Made by a program: the position numbers and the translations under genes. A DNA stretch of 64,000 nt from Streptomyces sp. ADI96-02 (GTDB taxonomy: Bacteria; Actinomycetota; Actinomycetes; Streptomycetales; Streptomycetaceae), in NCBI RefSeq assembly GCF_003846185.1, contig NZ_ML123034.1:3758826-3822825 (forward strand), in the 5' to 3' direction. The notes below the pieces were generated by a model that was given only the letters and a program-made list of their open reading frames with translations, made no database searches and was not told the origin of the DNA. Positions 25,956 to 34,709 of this stretch are shown piece after piece. The number at the start of each line of letters is the position of its first letter. The first letter of the stretch is position 1.

Positions 25956-26098
25956 CAGGAGTCCCCCCGCCGGCACGGCGTGAGGGGCGCGCCGGTGGTG
26001 GGCGGCGTCAGCTCCGCGGCCCGCTTCCCGTGGTCGGGCGAGACAGCGGGAAGTGCGGATCGTGTGATGACGTGCGAGGTCCGCCTGAAGTGCGTCAT
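25952..26098 (-). CDS. Small ORF translationally coupled to the SARP gene
   Basis: 48 aa, starting MTHFRRTSHVITRSALP and ending CRRGDSC, not recognised. Evidence that it is translated: AGGAG five bases before the ATG at 26098, and a TTGA stop/start overlap with the SARP TTG. No signal peptide or membrane helix is apparent. It could be a leader whose translation sets SARP output, or a small protein in its own right. Confidence 0.55.
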   Translation of the reverse strand: MTHFRRTSHVITRSALPAVSPDHGKRAAELTPPTTGAPLTPCRRGDSC

Positions 26099-26480
26099 GT
26101 CGTCTCCTGCTTGGTCAGGGCAGGGGGAACGCACAGCTGTGTCCCGCATCCGTTCCCCCGTTGGAACTGCGCTCACGCTGTCAGAGGGAACGAGATCCGG
26201 CTAGCAACAGGGTGTGATTGACCTGAACCGGACGGTCGGGAATCTTCCGATCCGTTCTACTGGGAGGTAGGGTTCGCCGCTTCCGTTCGTGAAGACGCGC
26301 CGACCTGTTCGGGCGGCCCGCCACACCGCCCCGTGTCCGCCCCGCCCTGCCCTGCCGCGCCGCCCTGCCGCGCGGCCCGGACGCCCGCGCGCTCGCAGAA
26401 AACCATGCAAGCGCGCTTGATTGTTTACCGGGCCGCTGCCATGCTCCTGGGCACCACATCCGGTCCCGAGGGGAGCGCAC
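26099..26480. other. 382-bp intergenic region with divergent control signals
   Basis: Lies between the SARP mini-operon (minus) and the catabolic operon (plus). I see no convincing gene. The right part holds a 12-bp palindrome overlapping a promoter-like pair (see 26408-26445). The centre is a C-rich CCGCCCTG-type stretch around 26335-26380. Confidence 0.6.
26408..26445 (+). promoter_or_regulatory. Palindromic operator overlapping a promoter for the acyl-CoA operon
   Basis: CAAGCGCGCTTG is a perfect 12-bp palindrome at 26408-26419. A -35-like TTGATT (26417-26422) overlaps its end, and CATGCT (26440-26445) lies 17 bp downstream as a -10. The operon it precedes ends with its own TetR gene, the likely binder. 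Confidence 0.6.
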
Positions 26481-27365
26481 GTGTCCGATGCCGCAGCCGT
26501 GATCGATGATCTGCGCGAGGAGAGCGCCGAACTCGAAGCCATGGTCAGGGAGTTGGCTCCGGAGCGGTGGAACGGGCCGACGCCCGCCGCCGGGTGGACC
26601 CTCGCCCACCAGATCGCCCACCTCACCTGGACCGACGAGGTCGCGCTGCTGGCCGCCACCGAGCCGGACCGGTTCGGTGAGGAGGTCGCCAAGGCGCTGG
26701 CGGCTCCCGACTCGTTCGTCGACGAGGCCGCCGGGGAGCTGGTCGCGGCCCTCTCGCCGGACGCCCTGCTCGCCCGGTGGCGCGCCGGGCGCGGGCGGCT
26801 GGACGCCGTGCTGCGCGAGGCTCCGCGGGGAGCCCGCATCCCCTGGTACGGCCCGCCGATGAGCGTCGCCTCGATGGCCACCGCCCGGCTCATGGAGACC
26901 TGGGCGCACGGCCAGGACGTCGCCGACGCCCTCGGCGTCGCCCGCCGCCCCACGGCCCGGCTGCGGCACGTCGCCCGGATCGGCGTACGGGCGCGGGACT
27001 ACGCGTACGCGGTGCGCGGGATCGCCGCGCCCGAGGAGGAGTTCCGGGTCGAGCTGCACACCCCGCACGGCGAGACGATCGCGTTCGGGCCGACCGGGGC
27101 CGCCCAGCGCGTCACCGGCCCGCTGCTCGACTTCTGCCTCCTGGTCACCCAGCGCGCCCACCGCCTCGACCTCGCCGTCACCGCGGAGGGCCGCGAGGCG
27201 GACCAGTGGCTCGGCATCGCCCAGGCGTTCGCCGGGCCGCCGGGACCGGGCCGCCTGCCGCGCGGCGAATGGCCCGAGCGCGCCGACCGGCCCGAGCCGG
27301 GCGGGCGGTCCGAGCCGGGCGGGCGGTCCGAGCACACCGAGCGCGGCGAACGGCCCGGGGCGTGA
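26481..27365 (+). CDS. TIGR03084 family DinB-like metal-binding protein
   Basis: 294 aa. It matches TIGR03084 proteins, with an N-terminal DinB/maleylpyruvate-isomerase-like four-helix bundle. Likely metal ligands lie in GWTLAHQIAHLTWTDE (near residue 50) and LMETWAHGQDVADAL (near 140). The C-terminus ends in charged low-complexity sequence with two EPGGRS repeats (18-bp repeat at 27294-27329). GTG start with GAGGGGAG six bases upstream. First gene of the catabolic operon; its stop overlaps the next GTG. Its reaction is not known. Confidence 0.85.
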   Translation: MSDAAAVIDDLREESAELEAMVRELAPERWNGPTPAAGWTLAHQIAHLTWTDEVALLAATEPDRFGEEVAKALAAPDSFVDEAAGELVAALSPDALLARWRAGRGRLDAVLREAPRGARIPWYGPPMSVASMATARLMETWAHGQDVADALGVARRPTARLRHVARIGVRARDYAYAVRGIAAPEEEFRVELHTPHGETIAFGPTGAAQRVTGPLLDFCLLVTQRAHRLDLAVTAEGREADQWLGIAQAFAGPPGPGRLPRGEWPERADRPEPGGRSEPGGRSEHTERGERPGA

Positions 27366-29086
27366 GCGGCGCGCCGCTGCGCGTCGGCAACGCCTCCGGC
27401 TTCTACGGCGACCGCTTCGACGCCTTGCGCGAGATGCTGACCGGCGGCCCGCTCGACGTCCTCACCGGCGACTACCTGGCCGAACTGACCATGCTCATCC
27501 TCGGACGCAACCGCCTGAAGGGCCCCGGCCGCGGGTACGCCGCCACCTTCCTGCGCCAGCTCGAAGAGGGGCTGGGGCTCGCCCACGAGCGCGGGGTGAA
27601 GATCGTCGTCAACGCGGGCGGCCTCGACCCGGCCGGACTCGCCGACGCCGTAAGGGCGTTGGCCGAGCGGGTGGGCGTGCCGGCGCGGGTCGGCCATGTC
27701 GAGGGCGACAGCCTGCCGGTGCCCGACGGCTTCCTCACCGCCAACGCCTACCTCGGCGGCGGCGGGATCGCCGCCTGCCTGCGGGCCGGGGCCGATGTCG
27801 TCGTCACCGGCCGGACCACCGACGCGGCCCTGGTCACCGGGCCCGCCGCCGCCCGCTTCGGCTGGGGTCCCGACGATCTGGACGCGCTCGCGGGGGCCGT
27901 CGTCGCCGGGCACGTACTGGAGTGCGGGACCCAGGCGACCGGCGGGAACTACGCCTTCTTCGGGGAGCACGACGTCCGCCGCCCCGGCTTTCCGGTCGCC
28001 GAGATCCACGCCGACGGCTCGTGCGTCATCACCAAGCACGACGGCACGGGCGGCGTGGTCGACGTCGGGACCGTGACCGCCCAACTCCTCTACGAGACCG
28101 ACGGAGCCCGGTACGCGGGCCCCGATGCGACCGCCCGCCTCGACACCGTACGGCTGACCCGGCTCGGCCCGGACCGGGTCCGTGTCGACGGGGTGCGCGG
28201 CGAGGCCCCGCCGCCCACCCTCAAGGCCGGGCTCACGCGGCTCGGCGGCTGGCGCAACGAGGTCGTCTTCGTCCTCACCGGCCTCGACGTCGAGGCCAAG
28301 GCCCGCCTGGTGCGGGCCCAGTTCACCGACGCCCTGGAGCGGAGCGGGGCGCGAGGGCCCGCCGAGGTGCGCTGGGAGCTGGCCCGTACCGACCACGCCG
28401 ACGCCGGCACCGAGGAACGGGCCGCGGCGCTGCTCCGGCTGGTCGTCCGCGACCGGGACGCCGACGCGGTGGGCCGGGCCGTCTCGGGGGCCGCCGTGGA
28501 ACTGGCCCTCGGCAGCTACCCCGGCTTCCACGTCACCGCCCCGCCCGGACCGGGCGCGCCCTACGGCGTGTTCGAGGCCCGGTACGTGCCCGCGGCGGAC
28601 GTCGCGCACGTCGCGGTGCGGCCCGACGGGAGCCGCGAGGCCGTGGACCACCCCGTCCGGACCCGGCCGCTCGCGCCCGTGGACGAGCCGCCGCTGCCCG
28701 AGCCGTACCCCGCCGGGCCCACCCGGCGCGCCCCGCTCGGGCTGATCGCGGGGGCCCGGAGCGGCGACAAGGGCGGTGACGCCAACGTCGGCGTATGGGT
28801 GCGCGACGACGACGCGTGGCGGTGGCTGGCCCACGAGCTGACCGTCGAGCGGTTCCGCGAACTCCTGCCGGAGACCGCCGGACTGACCGTCGTCCGCCAT
28901 GTCCTGCCCAACCTCCGCGCCCTGAACTTCACCGTGCGCGGGCTGCTCGGCGAGGGCGTCGCCGCCCGCGCCCGGTTCGACCCGCAGGCCAAGGCGGTGG
29001 GGGAGTGGCTGCGCTCGCGGTGGCTGCCCGTCCCCGTACCGCTGCTGGAGCGAGCCCACGCCCCGTCGCCGGAGGTGACCGTATGA
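27362..29086 (+). CDS. AtuA-like acyclic terpene utilization family protein (DUF1446)
   Basis: 574 aa. The N-terminal DUF1446/AtuA domain is clear: RVGNASGFYGDRFDALREML, TGDYLAELTMLILGR, IVVNAGGLDPAGLA, VVTGRTTDAALVTGP and ECGTQATGGNYAFF. A C-terminal AtuA-associated domain starts near residue 460 (LGLIAGARSGDKGGDANVGVWV). AtuA is encoded with geranyl-CoA carboxylase in Pseudomonas citronellol degradation, though its reaction is unclear. GTG at 27362 coupled to the preceding gene; its stop overlaps the carboxyltransferase ATG. Confidence 0.88.
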   Translation: MSGAPLRVGNASGFYGDRFDALREMLTGGPLDVLTGDYLAELTMLILGRNRLKGPGRGYAATFLRQLEEGLGLAHERGVKIVVNAGGLDPAGLADAVRALAERVGVPARVGHVEGDSLPVPDGFLTANAYLGGGGIAACLRAGADVVVTGRTTDAALVTGPAAARFGWGPDDLDALAGAVVAGHVLECGTQATGGNYAFFGEHDVRRPGFPVAEIHADGSCVITKHDGTGGVVDVGTVTAQLLYETDGARYAGPDATARLDTVRLTRLGPDRVRVDGVRGEAPPPTLKAGLTRLGGWRNEVVFVLTGLDVEAKARLVRAQFTDALERSGARGPAEVRWELARTDHADAGTEERAAALLRLVVRDRDADAVGRAVSGAAVELALGSYPGFHVTAPPGPGAPYGVFEARYVPAADVAHVAVRPDGSREAVDHPVRTRPLAPVDEPPLPEPYPAGPTRRAPLGLIAGARSGDKGGDANVGVWVRDDDAWRWLAHELTVERFRELLPETAGLTVVRHVLPNLRALNFTVRGLLGEGVAARARFDPQAKAVGEWLRSRWLPVPVPLLERAHAPSPEVTV

Positions 29087-30681
29087 CCGTCCTGCCCAGC
29101 GCGCTCGACACCGCCGGAGCCGAGTACGCGGCCCACCGCGCCGCCATGCTCGGCAAGCTCGCCGCGCTGGAGGCCGAACACGCGCGGGCGCTCGCGGGCG
29201 GCGGCGAGAAGTACACCGCCCGCCACCGGGCGCGCGGCAAGCTCCCGGCGCGCGAGCGCGTCGAGTTGCTGCTCGAACCCGACACCCCGTTCCTGGAGCT
29301 GTCGCCCCTGGCCGCCTGGGGCAGCGACTACGCGGTCGGGGCCTCGCTCGTCACCGGGATCGGGGTGGTGGCGGGCGTGGAGTGCCTGATCACGGCCAAC
29401 GACCCGACCGTGCGCGGCGGGGCCTCGAACCCGTGGACGCTGAAGAAGTCGCTGCGGGCCAACGAGATCGCCCTCGCCAACCGGCTGCCCTGCGTCAGCC
29501 TGGTCGAGTCGGGCGGGGCCGACCTGCCGTCCCAGAAGGAGATCTTCATTCCGGGCGGCGCGCTGTTCCGCGACCTCACCCGGCTCTCCGCCGCCGGAAT
29601 CCCCACCGTCGCCGTCGTGTTCGGCAACTCCACCGCCGGAGGCGCGTACGTGCCCGGCATGTCCGACCACACCGTGATGATCAAGGACCGCTCCAAGGTC
29701 TTCCTCGGCGGGCCGCCGCTGGTGCGGATGGCCACCGGTGAGGAGAGCGACGACGAATCGCTCGGCGGGGCCGAGATGCACGCCCGCACGTCCGGCCTGG
29801 CCGACCACTTCGCCGTCGACGAGCAGGACGCGATCCGCCAGGCCCGGCGGATCGTCGCCCGCCTCCACCACCGCAAGGCGCACCCCGATCCGGGACCGGC
29901 CGCACCGCCGCGCTACGACGAGGACGAACTGCTCGGGATCGTGCCGGACGACCTGAAGTCGCCCTTCGACCCGCACGAGGTGATCGCCCGGCTGGTGGAC
30001 GGATCGGACTTCGACGCCTTCAAGCCGCTGTACGGGACGAGCCTGGTCACCGGCTGGGCGCGGCTGCACGGCTATCCGGTCGGCGTCCTCGCCAACGCGC
30101 GGGGCGTGCTGTTCAGCGAGGAGTCGCAGAAGGCGGCGCAGTTCGTCCAGCTCGCCAACCAGCGGGACATCCCGCTGCTCTTCCTCCACAACACCACCGG
30201 CTACATGGTCGGCCGGGAGTACGAGCAGGGCGGCATCATCAAGCACGGCGCGATGATGATCAACGCCGTCGCGAACTCGAAGGTCCCGCACCTGTCGGTC
30301 CTGATGGGCGCCTCCTACGGGGCCGGGCACTACGGCATGTGCGGGCGGGCCTACGATCCGCGCTTCCTCTTCGCGTGGCCGAGCAGCAAGTCCGCCGTCA
30401 TGGGGCCGCAGCAGCTCGCCGGGGTCCTGTCCATCGTCGCCCGCGCCTCCGCCGCTGCGAAGGGCCGGCCGTACGACGAGGAGGCGGACGCCGGGCTGCG
30501 CGCGATGGTCGAGCGGCAGATCGAGGCGGAGTCGCTGCCGATGTTCCTGTCCGGGCGGCTGTACGACGACGGGGTCATCGACCCGCGCGACACCCGGACC
30601 GTCCTCGGCCTGTGCCTGTCCGCCATCCACACCGCACCGGTCGAGGGCGCCCGCGGCGGCTTCGGCGTCTTCCGGATGTGA
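29083..30681 (+). CDS. Acyl-CoA carboxylase carboxyltransferase (beta) subunit
   Basis: 532 aa, the length of methylcrotonyl/geranyl-CoA carboxylase beta subunits. Both halves of the crotonase-type transferase are present: [56 protein letters not shown] and [16 protein letters not shown] in the N half, then [28 protein letters not shown]-like sequence and [17 protein letters not shown] in the C half. It works with the biotin-bearing subunit that follows. Neighbours favour a branched or isoprenoid enoyl-CoA as substrate; leucine breakdown is the alternative. Confidence 0.9.
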   Translation: [532 protein letters not shown]

Positions 30682-30686
30682 GGCCG

Positions 30687-32714
30687 ATGATGATCTCCAC
30701 TCTGCTCGTCGCCAACCGGGGCGAGATCGCCTGCCGGATCTTCCGCACCTGCCGGGACCTCGGCATCGCCACGGTCGCCGTGTACTCCGACCCGGACGCC
30801 GACGCCCGGCACGTACGGCAGGCGGACCTCGCCGTACGGCTGCCGGGCGCGACGCCCGCCGAGACCTATCTGCGCGGCGATCTCGTGGTGGCCGCCGCGC
30901 GGGCGGCCGGGGCGGACGCCGTGCACCCCGGCTACGGGTTCCTCTCCGAGAACGCGGGCTTCGCCGCGGCCGTGCGGGAGGCCGGACTCCGCTGGGTCGG
31001 GCCGCCGGTGGAGGCCATCGCTCTGATGGCCTCCAAGACCCGCGCCAAGGAACTGATGGGCCGCGCCGGAGTCCCGCTGCTCCCGGCGGTGGACCCGGCC
31101 GCCGCGCGGGCCGGTGACCTGCCGCTGCTGCTGAAGGCGGCTGCGGGCGGCGGCGGCCGGGGCATGCGCGTCGTGCGCGAACTCGACGCACTGGAAGGGG
31201 AGGTGCGGGCAGCCGCCGCCGAGGCCGCCGCCGCGTTCGGGGACGGCGAGGTCTTCGCGGAGCCGTACGTGGAGCGCGGCCGGCATGTCGAGGTGCAGGT
31301 CATGGCGGACGACCACGGCACGGTGTGGGCGCTCGGCACCCGGGACTGCTCGCTCCAGCGCCGCCACCAGAAGGTCGTCGAGGAGGCCCCCGCGCCCGCG
31401 CTCGACTCCGCCCTGCGCGCCCGGCTGTACGAGGCGGCCACCGCGGCGGCGCGGGCGGTCGGCTACCGGGGCGCGGGCACCGTGGAGTTCCTGGTCTCCG
31501 CCGACGGGCGGCCGTACTTCCTGGAGATGAACACCCGCCTCCAGGTCGAACACCCGGTCACGGAAGCCGTGTTCGGCATCGATCTCGTCGCGCTGCAACT
31601 GCGCGTCGCGGAGGGCGGAGCGCTGCCCGCGCCCGAGCCTCCCGAGCCCCGCGGCCACGCCGTCGAGGCCCGGCTCTACGCCGAGGACCCGGCCCGCGAC
31701 TGGCAGCCGCAGACCGGCGTGCTGCACGCGCTGGAGGTGCCCGAGGCGCCCGGCCTGCGGCTGGACGCCGGGTACGCCCCGGGCGACGCCGTCGGCGTGC
31801 ACTACGACCCGTTGCTCGCCAAGGTCGTCGCCCACGCCCCGACCCGCGCCGAGGCCGTCCGGCTGCTGGCCGACGCCCTGGAGCGGACCCGCCTCCACGG
31901 CCCCGTCACCAACCGGGACCTGCTCGTCCGCACCCTGCGCCACCCGGACTTCGCCGCCGCCCGCCCGGACACCGGCTTCTACGACCGGCACCTCGCCGCC
32001 CTGACCGCCCCGCCCGCCGCCGACCCGTACCCGGCCTGCCTCGCCGCCGCCCTCGCGGACGCCGTGGACCACCGCCCCGGCGAACCCGCCGTCGCCCGCT
32101 TCGGGGCCTGGCGCAACGTCCCCTCGCAGCCGCACACCAAGCGCTACCGGAGCGAACCCGACGGCGCCGAGCACACGGTCGCCTACCGCACCGCGCGCAC
32201 CGGTCCGCAGCCGGTCGACGCCCCCGGCGTCCGCGTCCTGGCCGCCGCACCCGACCGGGTCACCCTGGAGGCGGACGGCGTCACCCGCCGCTTCGACGTG
32301 TCCCGCCACGGCGACCGGGTGTACGTGGACACCGCCGGGGCCGCGTACGCCTTCACCGTGCTGCCCCGCTTCACCGACCCCGCCGCCGAGGCCGCGCCGG
32401 GCTCGCTGCTCGCGCCGATGCCCGGGACCGTCGTCCGCCTCGCGGACGGGCTCGCGCCCGGGGCGCGCGTCGAGGCCGGGCAGCCGCTGATCTGGCTGGA
32501 GGCGATGAAGATGGAGCACCGCGTCCTCGCCCCGGCCTCCGGCACGCTCACCGCCCTGCACGCCGCCCCCGGTCACCAGGTCGAGGTCGGAACCCTGCTC
32601 GCCGTGGTCCGCGAGGGCCCGGAGCCCCCGGCCGCCGCTCCGCTCCCGCCCGCCCCGCGAAACGCCCGGCACCGCCCCGAGGCCGCCACCGCCGTACCGG
32701 AGGAGAACGCATGA
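30687..32714 (+). CDS. Acyl-CoA carboxylase alpha subunit (biotin carboxylase + BCCP)
   Basis: 675 aa. The biotin carboxylase domain (about 1-445) has LLVANRGEIACRIFRTCRDLG, the ATP-grasp loop KAAAGGGGRGMRVV and EMNTRLQVEHPVTE. A linker follows, then a biotinyl domain with the acceptor Lys608 in EAMKMEH. It carboxylates biotin for transfer by the beta subunit. Two adjacent ATGs (30687, 30690) are possible starts; GTGAGG lies just upstream and slightly favours the second by spacing. The stop overlaps the acyl-CoA dehydrogenase ATG. Confidence 0.92.
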   Translation: MMISTLLVANRGEIACRIFRTCRDLGIATVAVYSDPDADARHVRQADLAVRLPGATPAETYLRGDLVVAAARAAGADAVHPGYGFLSENAGFAAAVREAGLRWVGPPVEAIALMASKTRAKELMGRAGVPLLPAVDPAAARAGDLPLLLKAAAGGGGRGMRVVRELDALEGEVRAAAAEAAAAFGDGEVFAEPYVERGRHVEVQVMADDHGTVWALGTRDCSLQRRHQKVVEEAPAPALDSALRARLYEAATAAARAVGYRGAGTVEFLVSADGRPYFLEMNTRLQVEHPVTEAVFGIDLVALQLRVAEGGALPAPEPPEPRGHAVEARLYAEDPARDWQPQTGVLHALEVPEAPGLRLDAGYAPGDAVGVHYDPLLAKVVAHAPTRAEAVRLLADALERTRLHGPVTNRDLLVRTLRHPDFAAARPDTGFYDRHLAALTAPPAADPYPACLAAALADAVDHRPGEPAVARFGAWRNVPSQPHTKRYRSEPDGAEHTVAYRTARTGPQPVDAPGVRVLAAAPDRVTLEADGVTRRFDVSRHGDRVYVDTAGAAYAFTVLPRFTDPAAEAAPGSLLAPMPGTVVRLADGLAPGARVEAGQPLIWLEAMKMEHRVLAPASGTLTALHAAPGHQVEVGTLLAVVREGPEPPAAAPLPPAPRNARHRPEAATAVPEENA

Positions 32715-33883
32715 GCACCGTCCTCGAAACCGAAGAGCACCAGGCACTGCGCACCGCCGTCGCGTCCCTCGGCAAGCGGTACGGGCGCGACTACCTGACC
32801 ACCGTCATCCGCGAGGGCTCGCACGCCCACGAGCTGTGGGCCGAGGCCGCGGGACTCGGCTACCTCGGCGTGAACCTCCCCGAGGAGTACGGCGGCGGAG
32901 GCGGCGGCATAGCCGAACTCTCCATCGTGCTGGAGGAGTTGGGAGCGGCCGGATCGCCGCTCCTGATGATGATCGTCTCGCCGGCGATCTGCGGCACGGT
33001 GATCGCCCGCTTCGGCACCGAGGCGCAGAAGCGGCAGTGGCTGCCGGGCCTCGCCGACGGCAGCCTGACCATGGCCTTCGGCATCACCGAACCCGACGCC
33101 GGCTCCAACTCCCACCGGATCACCACCACCGCCCGCCGCGACGGCACGGGCGAGGACGCCGGCTGGCTGCTCACCGGGCGCAAGGTCTTCGTCTCCGGCG
33201 TGGACATCGCCGACGCCACCCTGATCGTCGGCCGCACCGAGGACGCCCGGTCCGGACGGCTCAAGCCCTGCCTGTTCATCGTCCCGCGCGACGCGCCCGG
33301 CTTCGGGCGGTCCGCCATCGACATGGAACTCCACACCCCGGAGAAGCAGTTCGAACTCGTCCTGGACGACGTCCGGCTGCCCGCCGACGCCCTGGTCGGC
33401 GACGAGGACGCCGGGCTCCTCCAGCTGTTCGCCGGGCTCAACCCGGAGCGGATCATGACCGCCGCGTTCGGCATCGGCATGGGCCGGTACGCGCTCGGCA
33501 GGGCCGTCGAGTACGCCCGTACCCGGCAGGTGTGGAAGGCCCCCATCGGCTCCCACCAGGCGATCGCGCACCCGCTGGCCACCGCCCACATCGAACTGGA
33601 GCTGGCCCGGCTGATGACGCAGAAGGCCGCCCGGCTCTACGACGACGGCGACGACGCCGGGGCGGGCGAGGCGGCGAACATGGCCAAGTACGCGGCGGGC
33701 GAGGCGTGCGTGAAGGCGGTCGACCAGGCCGTCCACACCCTCGGCGGCAACGGCCTCACCCGCGAGTACGGGCTGGCCTCGCTGGTCACCGCGTCCCGGG
33801 TGGCCCGGATCGCGCCCGTCAGCCGCGAGATGATCCTCAACTACGTGTCGCACCAGTCGCTGGGCCTGCCCAAGTCGTACTGA
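32711..33883 (+). CDS. Acyl-CoA dehydrogenase
   Basis: 390 aa FAD enzyme. AFGITEPDAGSNSHRITTTA (flavin-contacting strand) and TLGGNGLTREYGLASLV are present. The C-terminal YEGT catalytic Glu of medium-chain enzymes is missing (VARIAPVSREMI). Instead Glu246 in GLNPERIM sits where isovaleryl-CoA and long-chain dehydrogenases carry their base. That fits a branched-chain or isoprenoid acyl-CoA substrate, in line with the carboxylase genes upstream. The ATG overlaps the preceding stop. Confidence 0.9.
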   Translation: MSTVLETEEHQALRTAVASLGKRYGRDYLTTVIREGSHAHELWAEAAGLGYLGVNLPEEYGGGGGGIAELSIVLEELGAAGSPLLMMIVSPAICGTVIARFGTEAQKRQWLPGLADGSLTMAFGITEPDAGSNSHRITTTARRDGTGEDAGWLLTGRKVFVSGVDIADATLIVGRTEDARSGRLKPCLFIVPRDAPGFGRSAIDMELHTPEKQFELVLDDVRLPADALVGDEDAGLLQLFAGLNPERIMTAAFGIGMGRYALGRAVEYARTRQVWKAPIGSHQAIAHPLATAHIELELARLMTQKAARLYDDGDDAGAGEAANMAKYAAGEACVKAVDQAVHTLGGNGLTREYGLASLVTASRVARIAPVSREMILNYVSHQSLGLPKSY

Positions 33884-33914
33884 GGCCGGCGCGCCCGCGG
33901 AAGACGGAGGAAGC

Positions 33915-34709
33915 GTGGAACACATCCCTACCGGACGCATCGGTACCGGAGACATCCGTACCGAACGCATCCGTACCGAACGCATCCGTGCCGGACACGA
34001 CCGGGGCGTGGCCGTCCTGACCCTGGACGCCCCGGCGAACCGCAACGCGCTCTCGGCGGCGCTGGTCGCCGAGGCGCGCGCGGCCCTGGCCGAGGCGGCG
34101 GCCGACGACACCGTGCGGGCGGTGGTCCTCACCCACACCGGCTCGACGTTCTGCGCCGGAGCCGATCTGAGCGCGCCGCCCGATCCGCGGGAGATCGTCG
34201 GCCTGATGCGGGACGTCGTCGCGCTGCCCAAACCGGTCGTGGCCCGGGTCGACGGCCACGTCCGGGCGGGCGGCCTCGGCCTGCTGGCGGCCTGCGACAT
34301 AGCGGTGGCCGGCCCGGCCTCGACCTTCGCCCTGACCGAGTCCCGCCTCGGCCTCGCGCCCGCGGTCATCTCGCTGACCCTGCTGCCCCGCCTCGATCCG
34401 GTCGCGGCGAACCGCTACTACCTCACCGGGGAGCGGTTCGACGCGGCGGAGGCGGCCCGGATCTCCCTGGTCACGCTCGCCGCCGAGGACGTGGACCGGG
34501 CGCTCGTCCCGGTCCTGGACGGGCTGCGACGGGCCTCGCCGCAGGGCCTGGCGGCGTCCAAGCGACTGGTCACCGCTACCGTGCTGAACAGCTTCGACCA
34601 GTACGCCGAAGACCTCATCGCCCGCTCCGCCGCGCTGTTCGCCTCCGACGAGGCCCGGGAGGGGATGGCGGCCTTCCTCGAACGACGGGACCCCGCATGG
34701 CTGCGGTGA
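33915..34709 (+). CDS. Enoyl-CoA hydratase/isomerase family protein
   Basis: 264 aa crotonase-fold protein. It has the oxyanion-hole segments TFCAGADLS and GHVRAGGLGLLAACDIAVA. Of the two hydratase glutamates, the second is kept (FALTESRLG) while the first aligns with Gly, as in several non-canonical crotonases, so hydration is not certain. The N-terminus is extended by HIPTG/RIGTG/DIRTE/RIRTE/RIRAG, five pentapeptides from a 15-bp minisatellite. GTG start with GGAGG upstream. It overlaps the TetR gene by 13 nt. Confidence 0.87.
   Translation: MEHIPTGRIGTGDIRTERIRTERIRAGHDRGVAVLTLDAPANRNALSAALVAEARAALAEAAADDTVRAVVLTHTGSTFCAGADLSAPPDPREIVGLMRDVVALPKPVVARVDGHVRAGGLGLLAACDIAVAGPASTFALTESRLGLAPAVISLTLLPRLDPVAANRYYLTGERFDAAEAARISLVTLAAEDVDRALVPVLDGLRRASPQGLAASKRLVTATVLNSFDQYAEDLIARSAALFASDEAREGMAAFLERRDPAWLR
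33921..33995. repeat. Five 15-bp tandem repeats at the 5' end of the hydratase gene
   Basis: Imperfect units of the form CGCATCCGTACCGAA at 33921-33935, 33936-33950, 33951-33965, 33966-33980 and 33981-33995, in frame directly after the start codon. Confidence 0.9.

Noticed and set aside
25956..25976. GTG at 25976 as the SARP start
   Set aside because: No ribosome site; the TTG at 25955 has one and a TTGA overlap. Kept only as an alternative.
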